64,000 bases of DNA from Calliphora vicina. Taxonomy: Eukaryota > Arthropoda > Insecta > Diptera > Calliphoridae. The stretch covers positions 156,036,726 through 156,100,725 of the forward strand of contig NC_088780.1 of NCBI RefSeq assembly GCF_958450345.1, read 5' to 3'. This document shows, one piece after another, positions 12,465 to 21,935 of this stretch (position 1 is the stretch's first letter; every line of letters starts with the position of its first letter). Made by a program: the position numbers and the translations under genes. The notes beneath the pieces are model-generated. The model was not told where the DNA came from. It saw nothing but the letters and a program-made list of their open reading frames with translations, and searched no databases.

Positions 12465-12720
12465 CTTATGATATCAAAAAACTGGAGCAGGGTAGGTAAA
12501 AATGTTGAAAATCCTAAGCTATAAGAGATAATTGATAGCAACGATAGTGCTTGGCGGTGAGATTCTTTATATGTAATTTTTATGAAAACAGAATTCAAAC
12601 GAAGAAATCGAATCGTTTGAAAAATTTAACATACCCGAGGTGTCCTACTTTGGGATCCCCTGGTGGGTCCATGAAGTCCAAACTGAAAACATGAACTCGA
12701 CAAGACTTTCTCTTTGTGCA

Positions 12721-13853
12721 TGCCAAATTTCATTTAAATCTGACTAAGCGTTTAAAATTTACATATTTATTTTCCTAAATTTTTTTTCTATATCGGGCGT
12801 CTTCCAAACTGCTCAAATTTTAACAATGTTTCACTGTCAAGCTGCATGAATACGCTGACATGTACCTTTGTGTTATAATCAACACTTAAACATGGTTTAG
12901 GGGTTATTTAGATAAGAAATTGCATTGAAAATAAAGAAAATACGAAAGTTTTAAAATTGCTGGGACGTATTATCCCAGTAGTCCCGAAAGGGTTAAAACA
13001 CTTTTATACCTTGGAAGTACTTAAAATCGACAAAGTATAAAATGAGCGCCGCCCAAATGCGTATGTTAATTCCTTTCATAACTGTTAGTGGCAAATTTGC
13101 AACAATAGCAAAGGTATTTATGTAAACGATTCATTGATTTGATGTCGATATTTTAATTGCTATTACTAGTAGTTGCCTGTTTATGGATGTGAGTGAGTTT
13201 GTGTATACATATGGATGTAATTGAGTATGTTTTGTGGTTGTGGAGTTAATATAAATACCCAGCTGTTAAGCAAGTAGTCAATGTATTCCTTATAGACAGT
13301 AATTGTCGCTAATATCTTATCACTTGGCCAACTCCGATATATATTTTTTGGGTCATTTGACACGTATGTGCTCCTTGTAGTGCAAAGTGAAGACAATTGT
13401 TTACTTTATACATCGCAGGTAATCTAGTAAGAAGACAATTAGCACTTAAGTGTATCTAAGTAATCTAAAGTGTGGTCACATTTTGTGAGTAATTCGTACA
13501 AACTGGTTTTATGCAAATTGTGTTGAATAATTCTTATTATTTTTCCTTAAGTATACTGATATACCATGTAACATAGTGTGAAGTCAATAGTCCTTTAGTG
13601 TCTCTTTGTAACCTATAGTAAAGTCACTTTAAACGTTTATTTTGTATTGTACTTTAGAAAGTAGTTATTTTAGCCACCAGAAGCAATATATTAGAAATTT
13701 GTCGGAGGAACATCGTCATCTAAAACTCAATAAGAAGCATTTTTTGTCATATTTTTCAAAAAAGAATTCCATGATTTTTTTAGCTGTCAAAAGTTATATA
13801 CATATATTTTTGAAAAATAGACAAAATCCCCTATCCATTGATATATAACATGC
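12721..13853. other. AT-rich DNA with a promoter-like patch
   Basis: No gene. About 13180-13400 is less AT-rich and contains ATATAAATACCCAGCTG near 13249, which resembles a TATA box and could be an LTR remnant. Without a second copy in the window this cannot be supported further. Confidence 0.4.
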
Positions 13854-14053
13854 CTACCTTATGTAGTTTACATGGCAAATTAATTAGGTAGAACTTAACA
13901 ACTCGCAGAGAATTTACTTAACATAGAAATTCATAAAAAGAATGTTGCCTACATAACAGCATTTTTATGAATGTAAATAACAGTGCTAGGTAAATTCTAT
14001 GCGAGTTGTTAACGTTTCCTTAATTAATTTGCCACGTAAAAAATATGAGGTAG
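13854..14053. mobile_element. 200-bp MITE-like foldback
   Basis: The left end reads CTACCTTATGTAGTTTACAT, then GGCAAATTAATTAGG, then TTAACAACTCGCAGAGAATT. The right end is the reverse complement with about 15-20% mismatch (CTACCTCAT, GGCAAATTAATTAAGG, TTAACAACTCGCATAGAATT when read on the minus strand). The centre is ATTCATAAAAA...TTTTTATGAAT. The whole unit is therefore one long imperfect hairpin. It has no coding potential. Confidence 0.75.
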
Positions 14054-14508
14054 AATTTGTAGTTTTTTGGCTATAATATCCATACCAGGGACGAGGTTAT
14101 CGGAACCATTTACAAAACAATTAAAAATATATTGGGCCATCTAAAATCGATTACTATATTTTGATATCGAATATGCGATTTGAGAATTTTTGATATAAAG
14201 ATGAATTTTACATAAAAAATTGGCGTATTTTGAATGGACCTGGTACCCTCGGTTTTAAAAATTTTCAAATTTTTTTCAATTTAAAATATTTGGTGTAAAG
14301 TTAGCTTTTCACTCTTTATACATCCTCTTAGAAATTTTTTAGATAATTTAAAAAGAATAATCTTTTTTTTCCAAAAAATAGCGAAAAATCGCCTTTTTGA
14401 ATTTTTTAAATTCAAATGCATGTAACTTTGGACTCAGTCATGATTTTTAAATAATTCTTTCTTTATTTGATATATAAATTTGTTAGTTGTTAGTCCTATA
14501 AAAGAAAA
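14054..14508. other. AT-rich sequence upstream of dispersed repeat copy 2
   Basis: No gene. It contains phrases such as GGACCTGGTACCCTCGG and may be the left part of the same dispersed repeat, but copy 1 is too diverged here to be sure. Confidence 0.4.
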
Positions 14509-14800
14509 ATGGAGAAAATCGGGAAATATTTGGAACCGCGGTCATCAAAAAACTGGAGTAGGGTCATCAAAAAATGTCAAACATTTTATATTCAAAAGCG
14601 AATATCTAATAAGCTATAAGAGATAATTGATAGGTACGACGATGTTTTATGTAGTACACAACCGAAGAAAAAGGATCGTTTTTAAAGATGTCCCCATCTT
14701 TGGTGACATCTGGCCCCGCCCTTGGTGGGCCCATGAGGTCCAGATTCAAAACATAAACTCGACAACACTCGGCAGATTTATTTCCTTCTTTTTTATATAC
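14509..14800. repeat. Dispersed repeat, copy 2 (uninterrupted)
   Basis: Shares ATGGAGAAAATCGGGAAATA, ATCAAAAAACTGGAGTAGGG, CTATAAGAGATAATTGATAG and GGTGGGCCCATGA in order with copy 1, without the hAT insertion. Open frames on both strands here are short and look accidental. No family recognised. Confidence 0.65.
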
Positions 14801-15360
14801 CACTGTGCGGTCTATGATATGTCTTTTTAGCGGATTATTTGTGGTTAATTATTGTGGTTAATTTGTGTTAAAATAACTAGGTATGTAGCCGATCAACTGA
14901 CTGTATGTAACCGGTATGTGAATCCAATGCGTTGTCTACTTTAGACCAGCTATCGGACTGTCTCATTTTAATCAAAAAAGGTCAATTGACCCGCTGCTTA
15001 GTACATTCACGTGTTAAAATAACTATGAAAGTAACTAGTGATGGGTACAATCACTAGTTCGGGACTGTCTCCTAGAACTGCTGGGTATCTTTATGTATTT
15101 ATGTACATGTATATGTTAGTTCCTTTTTGTGTTAATTATTATAATGACAGGTTTGTTATCAATATATTCTAAGAGGGTTGTTTAAGGAATACAATATTTA
15201 TAAGAATTTTTAAAATTTTTCTAGAACCGAAACCACGAAGAACAATAAATTTCATACAACTTATCAAATAAAAGACAAAAATGTGAATCATAGAGTAATG
15301 TTTAGTGTTCGACATTAATCGAAATCACGTTTTTTTTTGGCTCAAAACCGAAAACGACAA
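14801..15360. other. AT-rich DNA with one exact hairpin
   Basis: No gene. A perfect 10-bp stem with a 7-base loop lies at 15033-15059 (AACTAGTGAT ... ATCACTAGTT). No other feature is recognised. Confidence 0.5.
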
Positions 15361-15564
15361 TTATTTGTCGGTTATCGGTTTGTATTGATTTTGGTGTATT
15401 GATTTTGTCATTCCATTTGCAAGACATCTAAATAATTGTCGCAGAACCACTTTAGTATATATTTTGGGTCCACATGAGATTCTACGACGCGTCGTATAGT
15501 TCCTGAGGATAGTTTGGACTATAGATTTTGACAAACCAACGAATTCCTCCATTTTATTTAACAA
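15361..15564 (-). pseudogene. Possible Tc1/mariner-type N-terminal relic
   Basis: The minus frame contains FVGLSKSIVQTILRNYTTRR followed by ISCGPKIYTK. The LSKSxVQxILRxY pattern resembles the second helix-turn-helix of Tc1-like transposases followed by a G-x-P-K-like linker. It is only 67 codons and no catalytic block follows. This could equally be chance, so I list it as weak. Confidence 0.25.
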
Positions 15565-15576
15565 TTTGACAACTAA

Positions 15577-15804
15577 TGTTCCGTCGTCGGTGGACCAAAT
15601 TTTTGGAATCCATGGAATCTTAGGACCAAGGCGGGTGAACCATGGTACATAGGAAATGACAACATCCTCAGAGACATGGACGTACCACTAGTGGATGATG
15701 AGTTTAAGAAAGTCCGTTTACGAACACTATTTTCATACGATAAAATCGAGAGTAACAAACAATATTACATTTTTAGTGATTTTTTTTATCTATTTCAGAA
15801 ATGA
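15577..15804 (+). pseudogene. Non-LTR retrotransposon ORF2 C-terminal relic (Jockey-like)
   Basis: The plus frame reads ...KAGEPWYIGNDNILRDMDVP followed by LVDDEFKKVRLRTLFSYDKI. The pattern A/G-x-PWY(I/V)xNxxIxxDLxxPxVxxEIxKx is the usual end of the reverse transcriptase polyprotein of Jockey-clade elements, just after the thumb region. Upstream in frame there is a stop at 15574-15576 and no further RT motif, so the copy is truncated. Non-LTR elements are normally 5'-truncated, but here the frame is also broken upstream. Assignment rests on this one motif. Confidence 0.55.
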
Positions 15805-16303
15805 CATTAAGACAAAGGCTGCCAAAGGATAAGAATAAGTCAACAGTTTTTTCGCAATTGAATTTTCTAACAATTTCTAATGAGAACCTCGTACATACCT
15901 TCACTTCCATGATTCAAGTAAAATACAAAGAGCAACAATTCTGAAACATAAGCATAAAATAGTAAAGATTATAATTAGCAAGTCAGTCAGCTAAGAAATT
16001 ATTAAAACGGTAAGTTAATTGAATAACTTCAATTACATATTATCTTTTTTCGATTACATTTCTAGTAAAACTATTAAAAAGTGAAAGATACAATTGGGGC
16101 ATTCACATTAGGTCATATAAATTATTATAGTTTAAACAAATTTTTGTTGTGTTTCAAGGAAAAAAGTTCTAAACTAACAAGACTTTTTGAACAATGTTTA
16201 TTGTTTTGTCATAAAATAACCTTTCTTTAGTTAGAAGCGCGATAAGAAAAGGGAACAGCTGAACCAAAAAAATATTTATATAAAAATTTCGAATAATATA
16301 TCT
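15805..16303. other. AT-rich DNA
   Basis: No feature recognised. Confidence 0.5.
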
Positions 16304-16797
16304 ACACGCAGAGAAAAAATATAGTTGGGCATGGTTACTGTAGCCATTTCAATATTGTTACAAGTTTGTTAACTATATTATAGTCACAGTAAGCATTTAC
16401 ATGATTGTGGTAACCATAATATGGTTAATTTACGATTCACATGATTGTATCAACCATATAATATATGGTTACAGTAAACAAATATATGTTTGTGACAACC
16501 ATTCATATGATGAAGGACTTATCATATTATGTTGCTCTCGGCTTAAGGCTTATCATAATCTGAGAATAACATATATGATAAAAATATTTATCATAAATAT
16601 GGTTCCCACAAACATATATTTGTTTACTGTAACCATATATTATATGGTTGATACAATCATGTGAATCATAAATTAACCATATTATGGTTACCACAATCAT
16701 GTAAATAGTTACTGTGACTATAATATTGTTAAAAATCTTGTAACATTATTTAAATGGTTACAGTATCCATGCCCAATTATATTTTTTCTCTGCGTGT
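16304..16797. mobile_element. 494-bp foldback element with ATCT flanks
   Basis: The element begins ACACGCAGAGAAAAAATATA and ends ATATTTTTTCTCTGCGTGT after a T-rich inner flank. It is almost completely palindromic around about 16550, with arms of over 200 bp. Inner words such as TGGTTACAGTA, ACAAACATAT and ATTATATGGTTG recur inverted. ATCT flanks both ends (16300-16303 and 16798-16801), which fits a 4-bp target duplication. A frame at 16401-16664 lies inside the hairpin and is not a gene. Superfamily unknown. Confidence 0.8.
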
Positions 16798-17903
16798 ATC
16801 TTTTGTTCTATAATTTATGAGAGCTTTGTATCATTTGACATAGAAGCATTTTTTTGTTTTGCACCACCATGTTAAGATATGCATGTTTTTGCTTAAATTA
16901 GCATTGCTATCCATTTCCTTATTTTTAATTTCTATTAATTTTTCTAAACCCATCTTTACAAATATTTTTTGTTGCTCAATAACCACAAAATTAATTTGTA
17001 AATAGAGAAAAAAAACTTACACAAATAAATCATTCATGCCAATGTATTTATGCTTTTATCTCCACTGAGCACGTAAAATAATTTGCTAAAAATTGACAAA
17101 TGAAATCTCATTATTTCTTAACCAATATTTTAAAATTATACTAAACACAAAAAAAAAATACTTTTGGTTTTGGAACATTTTCAAATGATAGGAATAATAA
17201 TACATATTTAAGAAGAACCAAAACCAAAGGATATAAAAGATTCATTCATGCTGAAATTCAAACTCATTATTAACTGACAACCATTAAAATCCTCTACTAC
17301 ACCCCTCAGTACACATTCATTTGTTAATTGCAAATTTATGTAAATAAACTGGGCAGCATTTTTAATAAATATTTCCTTTATTTTATTTTATATTCGAAGG
17401 TGGCAGGAGAAAAAGGATTGAGGATTTATGCTACATTTAACTTGAAAATAAACAAAAAAAAATAATTTCATATTATTGGCAAATGCTCAAAATAATGTAT
17501 AAATGTCTAGTATTTAGTGGGCTAAACCTTTTGTTTTAATTAAGATTTTAATTGTTAATATTCTGGGTTGTTTGAAATAATTGCGTAAAGTATTTAAGTT
17601 AGTCATAGGTTTGTTTGTTTGTTTGTTGCTTAAAATAAACTAATAAACAAGTTTATTTTTATTCTCATTTTATTAAATATTTTGGGGAGTGGTCAGCTAT
17701 AAATATGAATTTATAATTGTGTTTTTCTTATCTCGGGGGCAACTTTAAGTTTCTTTTTTAAACTTTACTGGTTTATTTTGATAATAAAAAGGGTTTAATA
17801 TTATAATTTCATTGGCATAGAAGGAAAATACGCTAAGCTTAGTTTTTTGAAAAAAGCAATAGAATAAGTAAAAATCGTGGTTATAAATTTCCACATTTAG
17901 GTT
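16798..17903. other. AT-rich DNA
   Basis: No gene. A small imperfect hairpin occurs at about 17160-17230 (CTTTTGGTTTTGGAAC with GAACCAAAACCAAAGG). A short (GTTT)n run lies near 17610. Confidence 0.5.
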
Positions 17904-17981
17904 TCAGGGAAGCCACATGTGATTGACAAAAAACAAATGAATCCACAATGTGTCACTGTTTGGTGCGAATTTTATGGCTAG
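17904..17981 (+). pseudogene. Fragment of a mariner (DD41D-like) transposase
   Basis: The frame SGKPHVIDKKQMNPQCVTVW followed by CEFYG and a stop matches a conserved stretch between the first and second catalytic aspartates of rosa-like mariners. There the pattern is ENPxVxxEKxMHPxxVTVWCxF. The same region of the better copy at 28.3-28.9 kb reads THEEPLHPLKVTVWCAVF. Only about 25 codons are recognisable and both catalytic ends are gone. Confidence 0.5.
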
Positions 17982-18424
17982 AGGCATCACATAGTGCACA
18001 GTGGGGGAACTGAAAACAAGTGAAAACAAATCCGTAACTTCTAAGCTAATAGGACGTTAAACATGTCGATAAAGTCCCAAGAAACTCAAGCACCTAAAAG
18101 TTTCCTTCACAACATCATACTCCAACCCATCCGAAAACATAATTATGGTGAAGTCTCAAGTCATTTGTGTATCAATATGCAACACTGAGTTTTGAGTACG
18201 TTTGGGGTTCAATTCACCCCATCTGGAGATTGTTGTAAAGTCACGATTTATTCAGTCATCTATATTCTTGAGAGCTTAATCTCAGAAAGAGTTGGTCTAT
18301 GGTCAAGTGAATAGGAGTGGCAAATAATAGAAATATTACGTCTCATTTCCAAAGACTTGATCGAAATTAGTGCACATTTATTGGCATTCGAAGACATCGA
18401 ATGCCAATATACAAAATACAATAC
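17982..18424. other. Decayed DNA downstream of a mariner fragment
   Basis: Slightly less AT-rich, possibly the rest of a degenerate mariner, but no further motif could be read. Confidence 0.35.
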
Positions 18425-18941
18425 TGTTAGGTTTTTATCCGTTTAACCGCATTCTTTTACACATCAATTTAAATAGTCGGTCTCTTTTAAAACACACAAT
18501 TTAAAAATACACAGTTACTGCCTGTTACACGATGTCGAAAGAAAAAGGAGTCGAAAAAATTTGAATGAAAACACTGTTTTTAAAATTCTTTCGAATAGTT
18601 TTCATACAAATTTGTTCGAATCAATTTTCTTTCGACATCGTGAAATAGGCCTTTAATGTTACGTCTAACAGCGCCTACAATATACAACTCTTTGCAACTC
18701 GTTGTTACTATTTATACACACATTGCCATCTTGAATTATCTAACGGACAAAACTAGAATGTTCTATTTCTAGAGCTTCTAGCAGCTTTAATGTTACTGTT
18801 AGCAACTTTAACAATTAAAGTTGTCATACTTATATACAATGTTAATGTTAAACAGCGTGTTATCAACATTGTTGACAACTAAATGTTTCTAGTGATGAAA
18901 ATGTTTATAAACATAATGAATGTTGCAAGCAGCCGTTACAG
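18425..18941 (-). repeat. Solo-LTR-like repeat, copy A (carries an inserted MITE)
   Basis: On the minus strand it runs from TGTAACGGCTGCTTGCAACA (end 18941) to CCTAACA (18425), so it has TG...CA ends. It contains GTGTGTATAAATAGTAAC, with a TATA box at 18708-18716 followed by an initiator-like area. About 280 bp align by eye with copy C (shared TGCTTGCAACATTCAT, GTTTATAAACATTT, AAGCTCTAGA). No internal retrotransposon sequence adjoins, which suggests a solo LTR. The MITE at 18521-18649 interrupts it. Retroelement family unknown. Confidence 0.55.
18521..18649. mobile_element. 129-bp MITE inside LTR copy A
   Basis: The ends CCTGTTACACGATGTCGAAAG (18521-18541) and its near reverse complement (18629-18649) are 21-bp inverted repeats with about 19 of 21 matches. 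Inner arms TTTGAATGAAAAC and GTTTTCATACAAA extend the hairpin. No coding potential. Confidence 0.75.
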
Positions 18942-19102
18942 ATAAAAAAATTACGTAACAATACTTTCTTTGTATATTGATTTAAGAAATAATTATAATT
19001 GCGAGCTATAAAGCTTAACATAGAATTAGCTTTGGTTATTATATACTAAATTAAAATTATTATTAAAAGATAGTTTTATGTATATCAAACAATACTCTCA
19101 CT

Positions 19103-19475
19103 CTAAATATTAAAAAATAAAGGACCCAAAATACTACCCTATGCAATACCAAATGTACGAATGAAACATTCAGAGCAAACGCCATCGACAGACAGATAAT
19201 ATCTAAACCAAGATAACATTCGGGAAAGGACACACATTTTAGATAATTTAAGTAATAAAAGATTAAGTGGTACACGGTCAAATGCTTTGGCAAACAAAAT
19301 CCATGTAAATTGTATCAATCTGCAATCTATTCTCAAAATTAAAATAGTAAAAACTCACAAATTAGTAGTGGTTTATGTTAATGGCATAAATCCATGTTCA
19401 GAAACAAATATATGCTTATGATACACAATATGTTTACAATATTTTCAAAACATTGATCAATTTGGAGATTATCTA
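19103..19475 (-). pseudogene. Non-LTR retrotransposon reverse transcriptase relic
   Basis: On the minus strand, pieces appear in canonical RT order: CFENIVN, then SEHGFMPLT and TTTNL, then QIDTIYMDF, then FAKAFDRVPLNLLLLKLSK, then LSWFRYYL, then GSILGPLFF. These match the blocks ...FExIV..., HGFxxxxSTxTNL, VDxIYxDFxKAFDxVPHxLLLxKL, WFxxYLxxR and GVPQGSILGPLLF of LINE reverse transcriptases. The copy is dead. A 4-base insertion splits YMDF from KAFD, the glutamine before GSILGP is replaced by a stop, and other stops occur. The catalytic FADD box is absent. Clade is uncertain. Confidence 0.75.
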
Positions 19476-20266
19476 TAATTACACATATCAGTCTTAACTC
19501 CAGGAAGTCATTACCGCAGTCGAACACGATCGAATACTTATTTTTTTTTAAATAAAACACAATTTAAATCATCTATAGAACAGTGTTGATTAGCCATTTA
19601 TCTTTGTTTGCAGTCTCCTGCATCAATTGCTTAAAACGACTTAGAGTATTTGTACTCTAAGCAACCATTGCACATAATGCTTTGTTTAGTATTTTGGTTT
19701 AACTTTTATTATTTAAAATTAAAATTACTTAAACTTTGTTTTATAAAACCTAAAATAAAGTGCTCTTATATTTTCCAAAATTTTTGGCCATTTTAAACAT
19801 TTGTTTATATGGGGGTTTATTTTATGTCTTGTCAAAAAAAAAAATAAAATCTTACAAATATTTGATAAGCGTGTTTCATGATTGGGTTCAATAGATTTAA
19901 AACGCAGTGTATCATAAAGAAATTACAGTGAACTCAAATAAATAATAATGTCCACACAAGCAGACAATGAGTAAATTGAAAATTACAAAAGAATGAAAAT
20001 CTGTATGCGTTTTGGAAACAAATAATATTTTTCTTAGCAACACAATAACACGTGCATAGAGATTTTGTTTCAACCAAAAAATGTTTACTTACCTTTATTT
20101 GACTAGTATAATTTGTTTAGCATGACATTGGTTACAATATTAAGAAGTTGTACATATTATGTACAACTTTTATTATTTGATTTTTAAAGAATTTAAATCA
20201 TGAGACAAGTTATAGCGAAATATTAGAATAATCGCTATTAATAATCAAAATTGTAACTTAGATTAA
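19476..20266. other. AT-rich DNA with two exact short hairpins
   Basis: No gene. Stem CTTAGAGTA / TACTCTAAG lies at 19640-19661. Stem AAGTTGTACAT / ATGTACAACTT lies at 20145-20169. Neither has a recognised role. Confidence 0.5.
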
Positions 20267-20703
20267 AGTGGAGATGAATGTGATGGAGAATGTGATTTTG
20301 AAACGGTCGTAGAAAGTGATGTTGAGGATGATATTTATAATGATTACATTGAAATAGATGAAGGCCATGATCTTAAAATATATGTATATATGTGATGTTA
20401 TTAGCCGCGTACGGAAGTGTTCCAAAATTTTTAATAAATCGAATGATAAACACAAATATTGCAAACTAATGTTTTGTTGCAAGAAAAGCATGGAGTTCGT
20501 CTTATACATGATTTTGAATATCTTTGTCTAACATGGAAATAAACTTTTTGCGTATTTGTAAATACGTCAATCATGCACTGCCTGACTTCAAATTAGCCAC
20601 TTTCACTGACAATGATATCAAACTTTGGACAGATTCCCTTTATTGTGTAATTCCCCATGACCACTTTATTAAGCAAAGATTCGGCAACGTCGATAGAGCT
20701 TGA
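20267..20703 (+). pseudogene. Unrecognised coding-like relic
   Basis: Three consecutive plus-strand stretches have normal-looking amino-acid composition, unlike the F/K/I/N-rich frames around them. The first, 20267-20392, is strongly acidic (SGDECDGECDFETVVESDVE, then DDIYNDYIEIDEGHDLK). The second, about 20409-20530, is basic and Cys-rich (KCSKIFNKSNDKHKYCKLMF, then CCKK). The third, 20518-20703, reads NHALPDFKLATFTDNDIKLW and then HDHFIKQRFGNVDRA, ending in a stop. They are in different frames or separated by stops. This looks like a decayed transposon or pseudogene open reading frame, but I do not recognise the family and assign no function. Confidence 0.4.
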
Positions 20704-21369
20704 TTTAAAATACAATTTGTTATAAATAATTTAGAAATAGTGAATAATTAATTTACTAAAGAATTAGTTACTCAATTTAAAACCCGAATTAATGAACGAC
20801 ATAAAAATGTTCTTAATACGTTTATATTGTATTTGAATTCAGGATTATGTCCAACTAGCTCAAATTTTATAAAGCATAGCTCCAAAACGGAAAAATGGGT
20901 TTGCTAGTCAATTGTTTTGTAGATTGTTCGGGAGTTAATCTGATGAGAATATTTCTGTTGAAAATTTAATGATGCACTTTGTTTTCAAATGTTTTTTTTA
21001 TTTTTAACATTATCAATACTTGAATTGTTAACTTTAACGTTATTTTTTGGTTTTCTTTAACAAACAAATATTAAAAATCCGACATAAAAACTTCATTCTT
21101 TAATTTTTTTAAAAAAATTAAATTATTCGAATAATTCGATTAATTTTAAACGTGTGATCAAATTATTCGAATAAGTTAAAATCTCTTATTCGAATTATTC
21201 GTTTTATTCGAACAAGAGAAAAATCGAATAATTCGAATATCCTATATGGTATCCAATTTCTCTGTTTTTGGATGAATCTAAATGCTTGTAAACGGTTTAA
21301 AATTGCTAATTGAGTAGTTCCCAATGATTTATCAAGCTCTTGTTAAGTTTGACAACAATCTTCATGGAG
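20704..21369. other. AT-rich DNA with TTCGAA cluster
   Basis: No gene. About 21121-21241 has repeated ATTATTCGAATAAT-type palindromic words on a very AT-rich background. Confidence 0.5.
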
Positions 21370-21645
21370 TTGTGGCTACAATTCTTGGTCGTCAAAACTT
21401 TTTTGGCTGGCTTAACCGAACTTTGTCTTCAGTATCAAAGTCATACACCCAATATGAGAAGAATTCAACAATACCTTTCTTGGTTGAGAAAAAGTTATTT
21501 TAATTGAATAATTTTAGAGTCAATTAAAATACTTTTTTCTTAACCTGTTGAATTCTTCTCATATTGGGTGTTTGACTTTGATACTGAAGACAAAGATCGC
21601 CCAGCCCAGCCAAAAAAGTTTTGATGACCAAGAATTAGACAACAC
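21370..21645. mobile_element. Approx. 270-bp foldback element (MITE-like)
   Basis: Arms starting ATTCTTGGTCGTCAAAACTT at 21381 and ending with AAGTTTTGATGACCAAGAAT at 21636 are reverse complements over about 115 bp. They share CTTTGTCTTCAGTATCAAAG and ACCCAATATGAGAAGAATTC. Weaker similarity extends a further ~10 bp on each side. The centre is about 21510. No coding potential and no certain target duplication. Confidence 0.75.
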
Positions 21646-21649
21646 TTTA

Positions 21650-21935
21650 AATAGTCACTCAGTGTTTTTATACACGTTTATAAATTCGCAGAAATAGACA
21701 CACACTTTATAATCTTTACTTAACGATGTTTCAAATTAGACTCATTGACTACTGCAACCTCTGCCACTATTTATACACACGTCATCTTTCATGAATCTTC
21801 TACAATGATCTTAACGGACAACTACTATATTCGAATTCCAGAGCTTTCGATGTTAAAGTTCGCAGCTTAAACATTCAGTGTTGCCATACTTTCAAACAAT
21901 ACTATCAACATTGTTGAAAAGCCATAAATTATTTG
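21650..21935 (-). repeat. Solo-LTR-like repeat, copy B
   Basis: The minus strand shows CAACAATGTTGATAG, GAAAGCTCTGGAATTCGAAT, GTTGTCCGTTAAGATC and GTGTGTATAAATAGTGGC (TATA box at 21767-21775) in the same order as copies A and C. It is more diverged than A. No adjoining internal retroelement sequence is seen. Ends not resolved. Confidence 0.5.

Larger units (their letters stand above)
11207..12720. repeat. Dispersed repeat, copy 1, split by a hAT insertion
   Basis: Bases 11207-11245 (ATGGAGAAAGTCGTGAAATA and following) continue after the insertion at 12465-12720 (ATCAAAAAACTGGAGCAGGG, then CTATAAGAGATAATTGATAG, then a GGTGGGTCCATGA-like motif). With the 1.2 kb between removed, this matches the uninterrupted copy at about 14509-14775. 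Neither copy has a protein-like frame. Identity unknown. Confidence 0.65.

Noticed and set aside
13180..13400. TATA-box-like ATATAAATACCC followed by less AT-rich sequence, possible LTR or promoter
   Set aside because: No second copy, no TG...CA ends and no adjacent gene, so it was kept only as a remark.
16401..16664. 87-codon frame in the 16.3-kb palindrome
   Set aside because: Lies wholly in a hairpin element and has chance composition.
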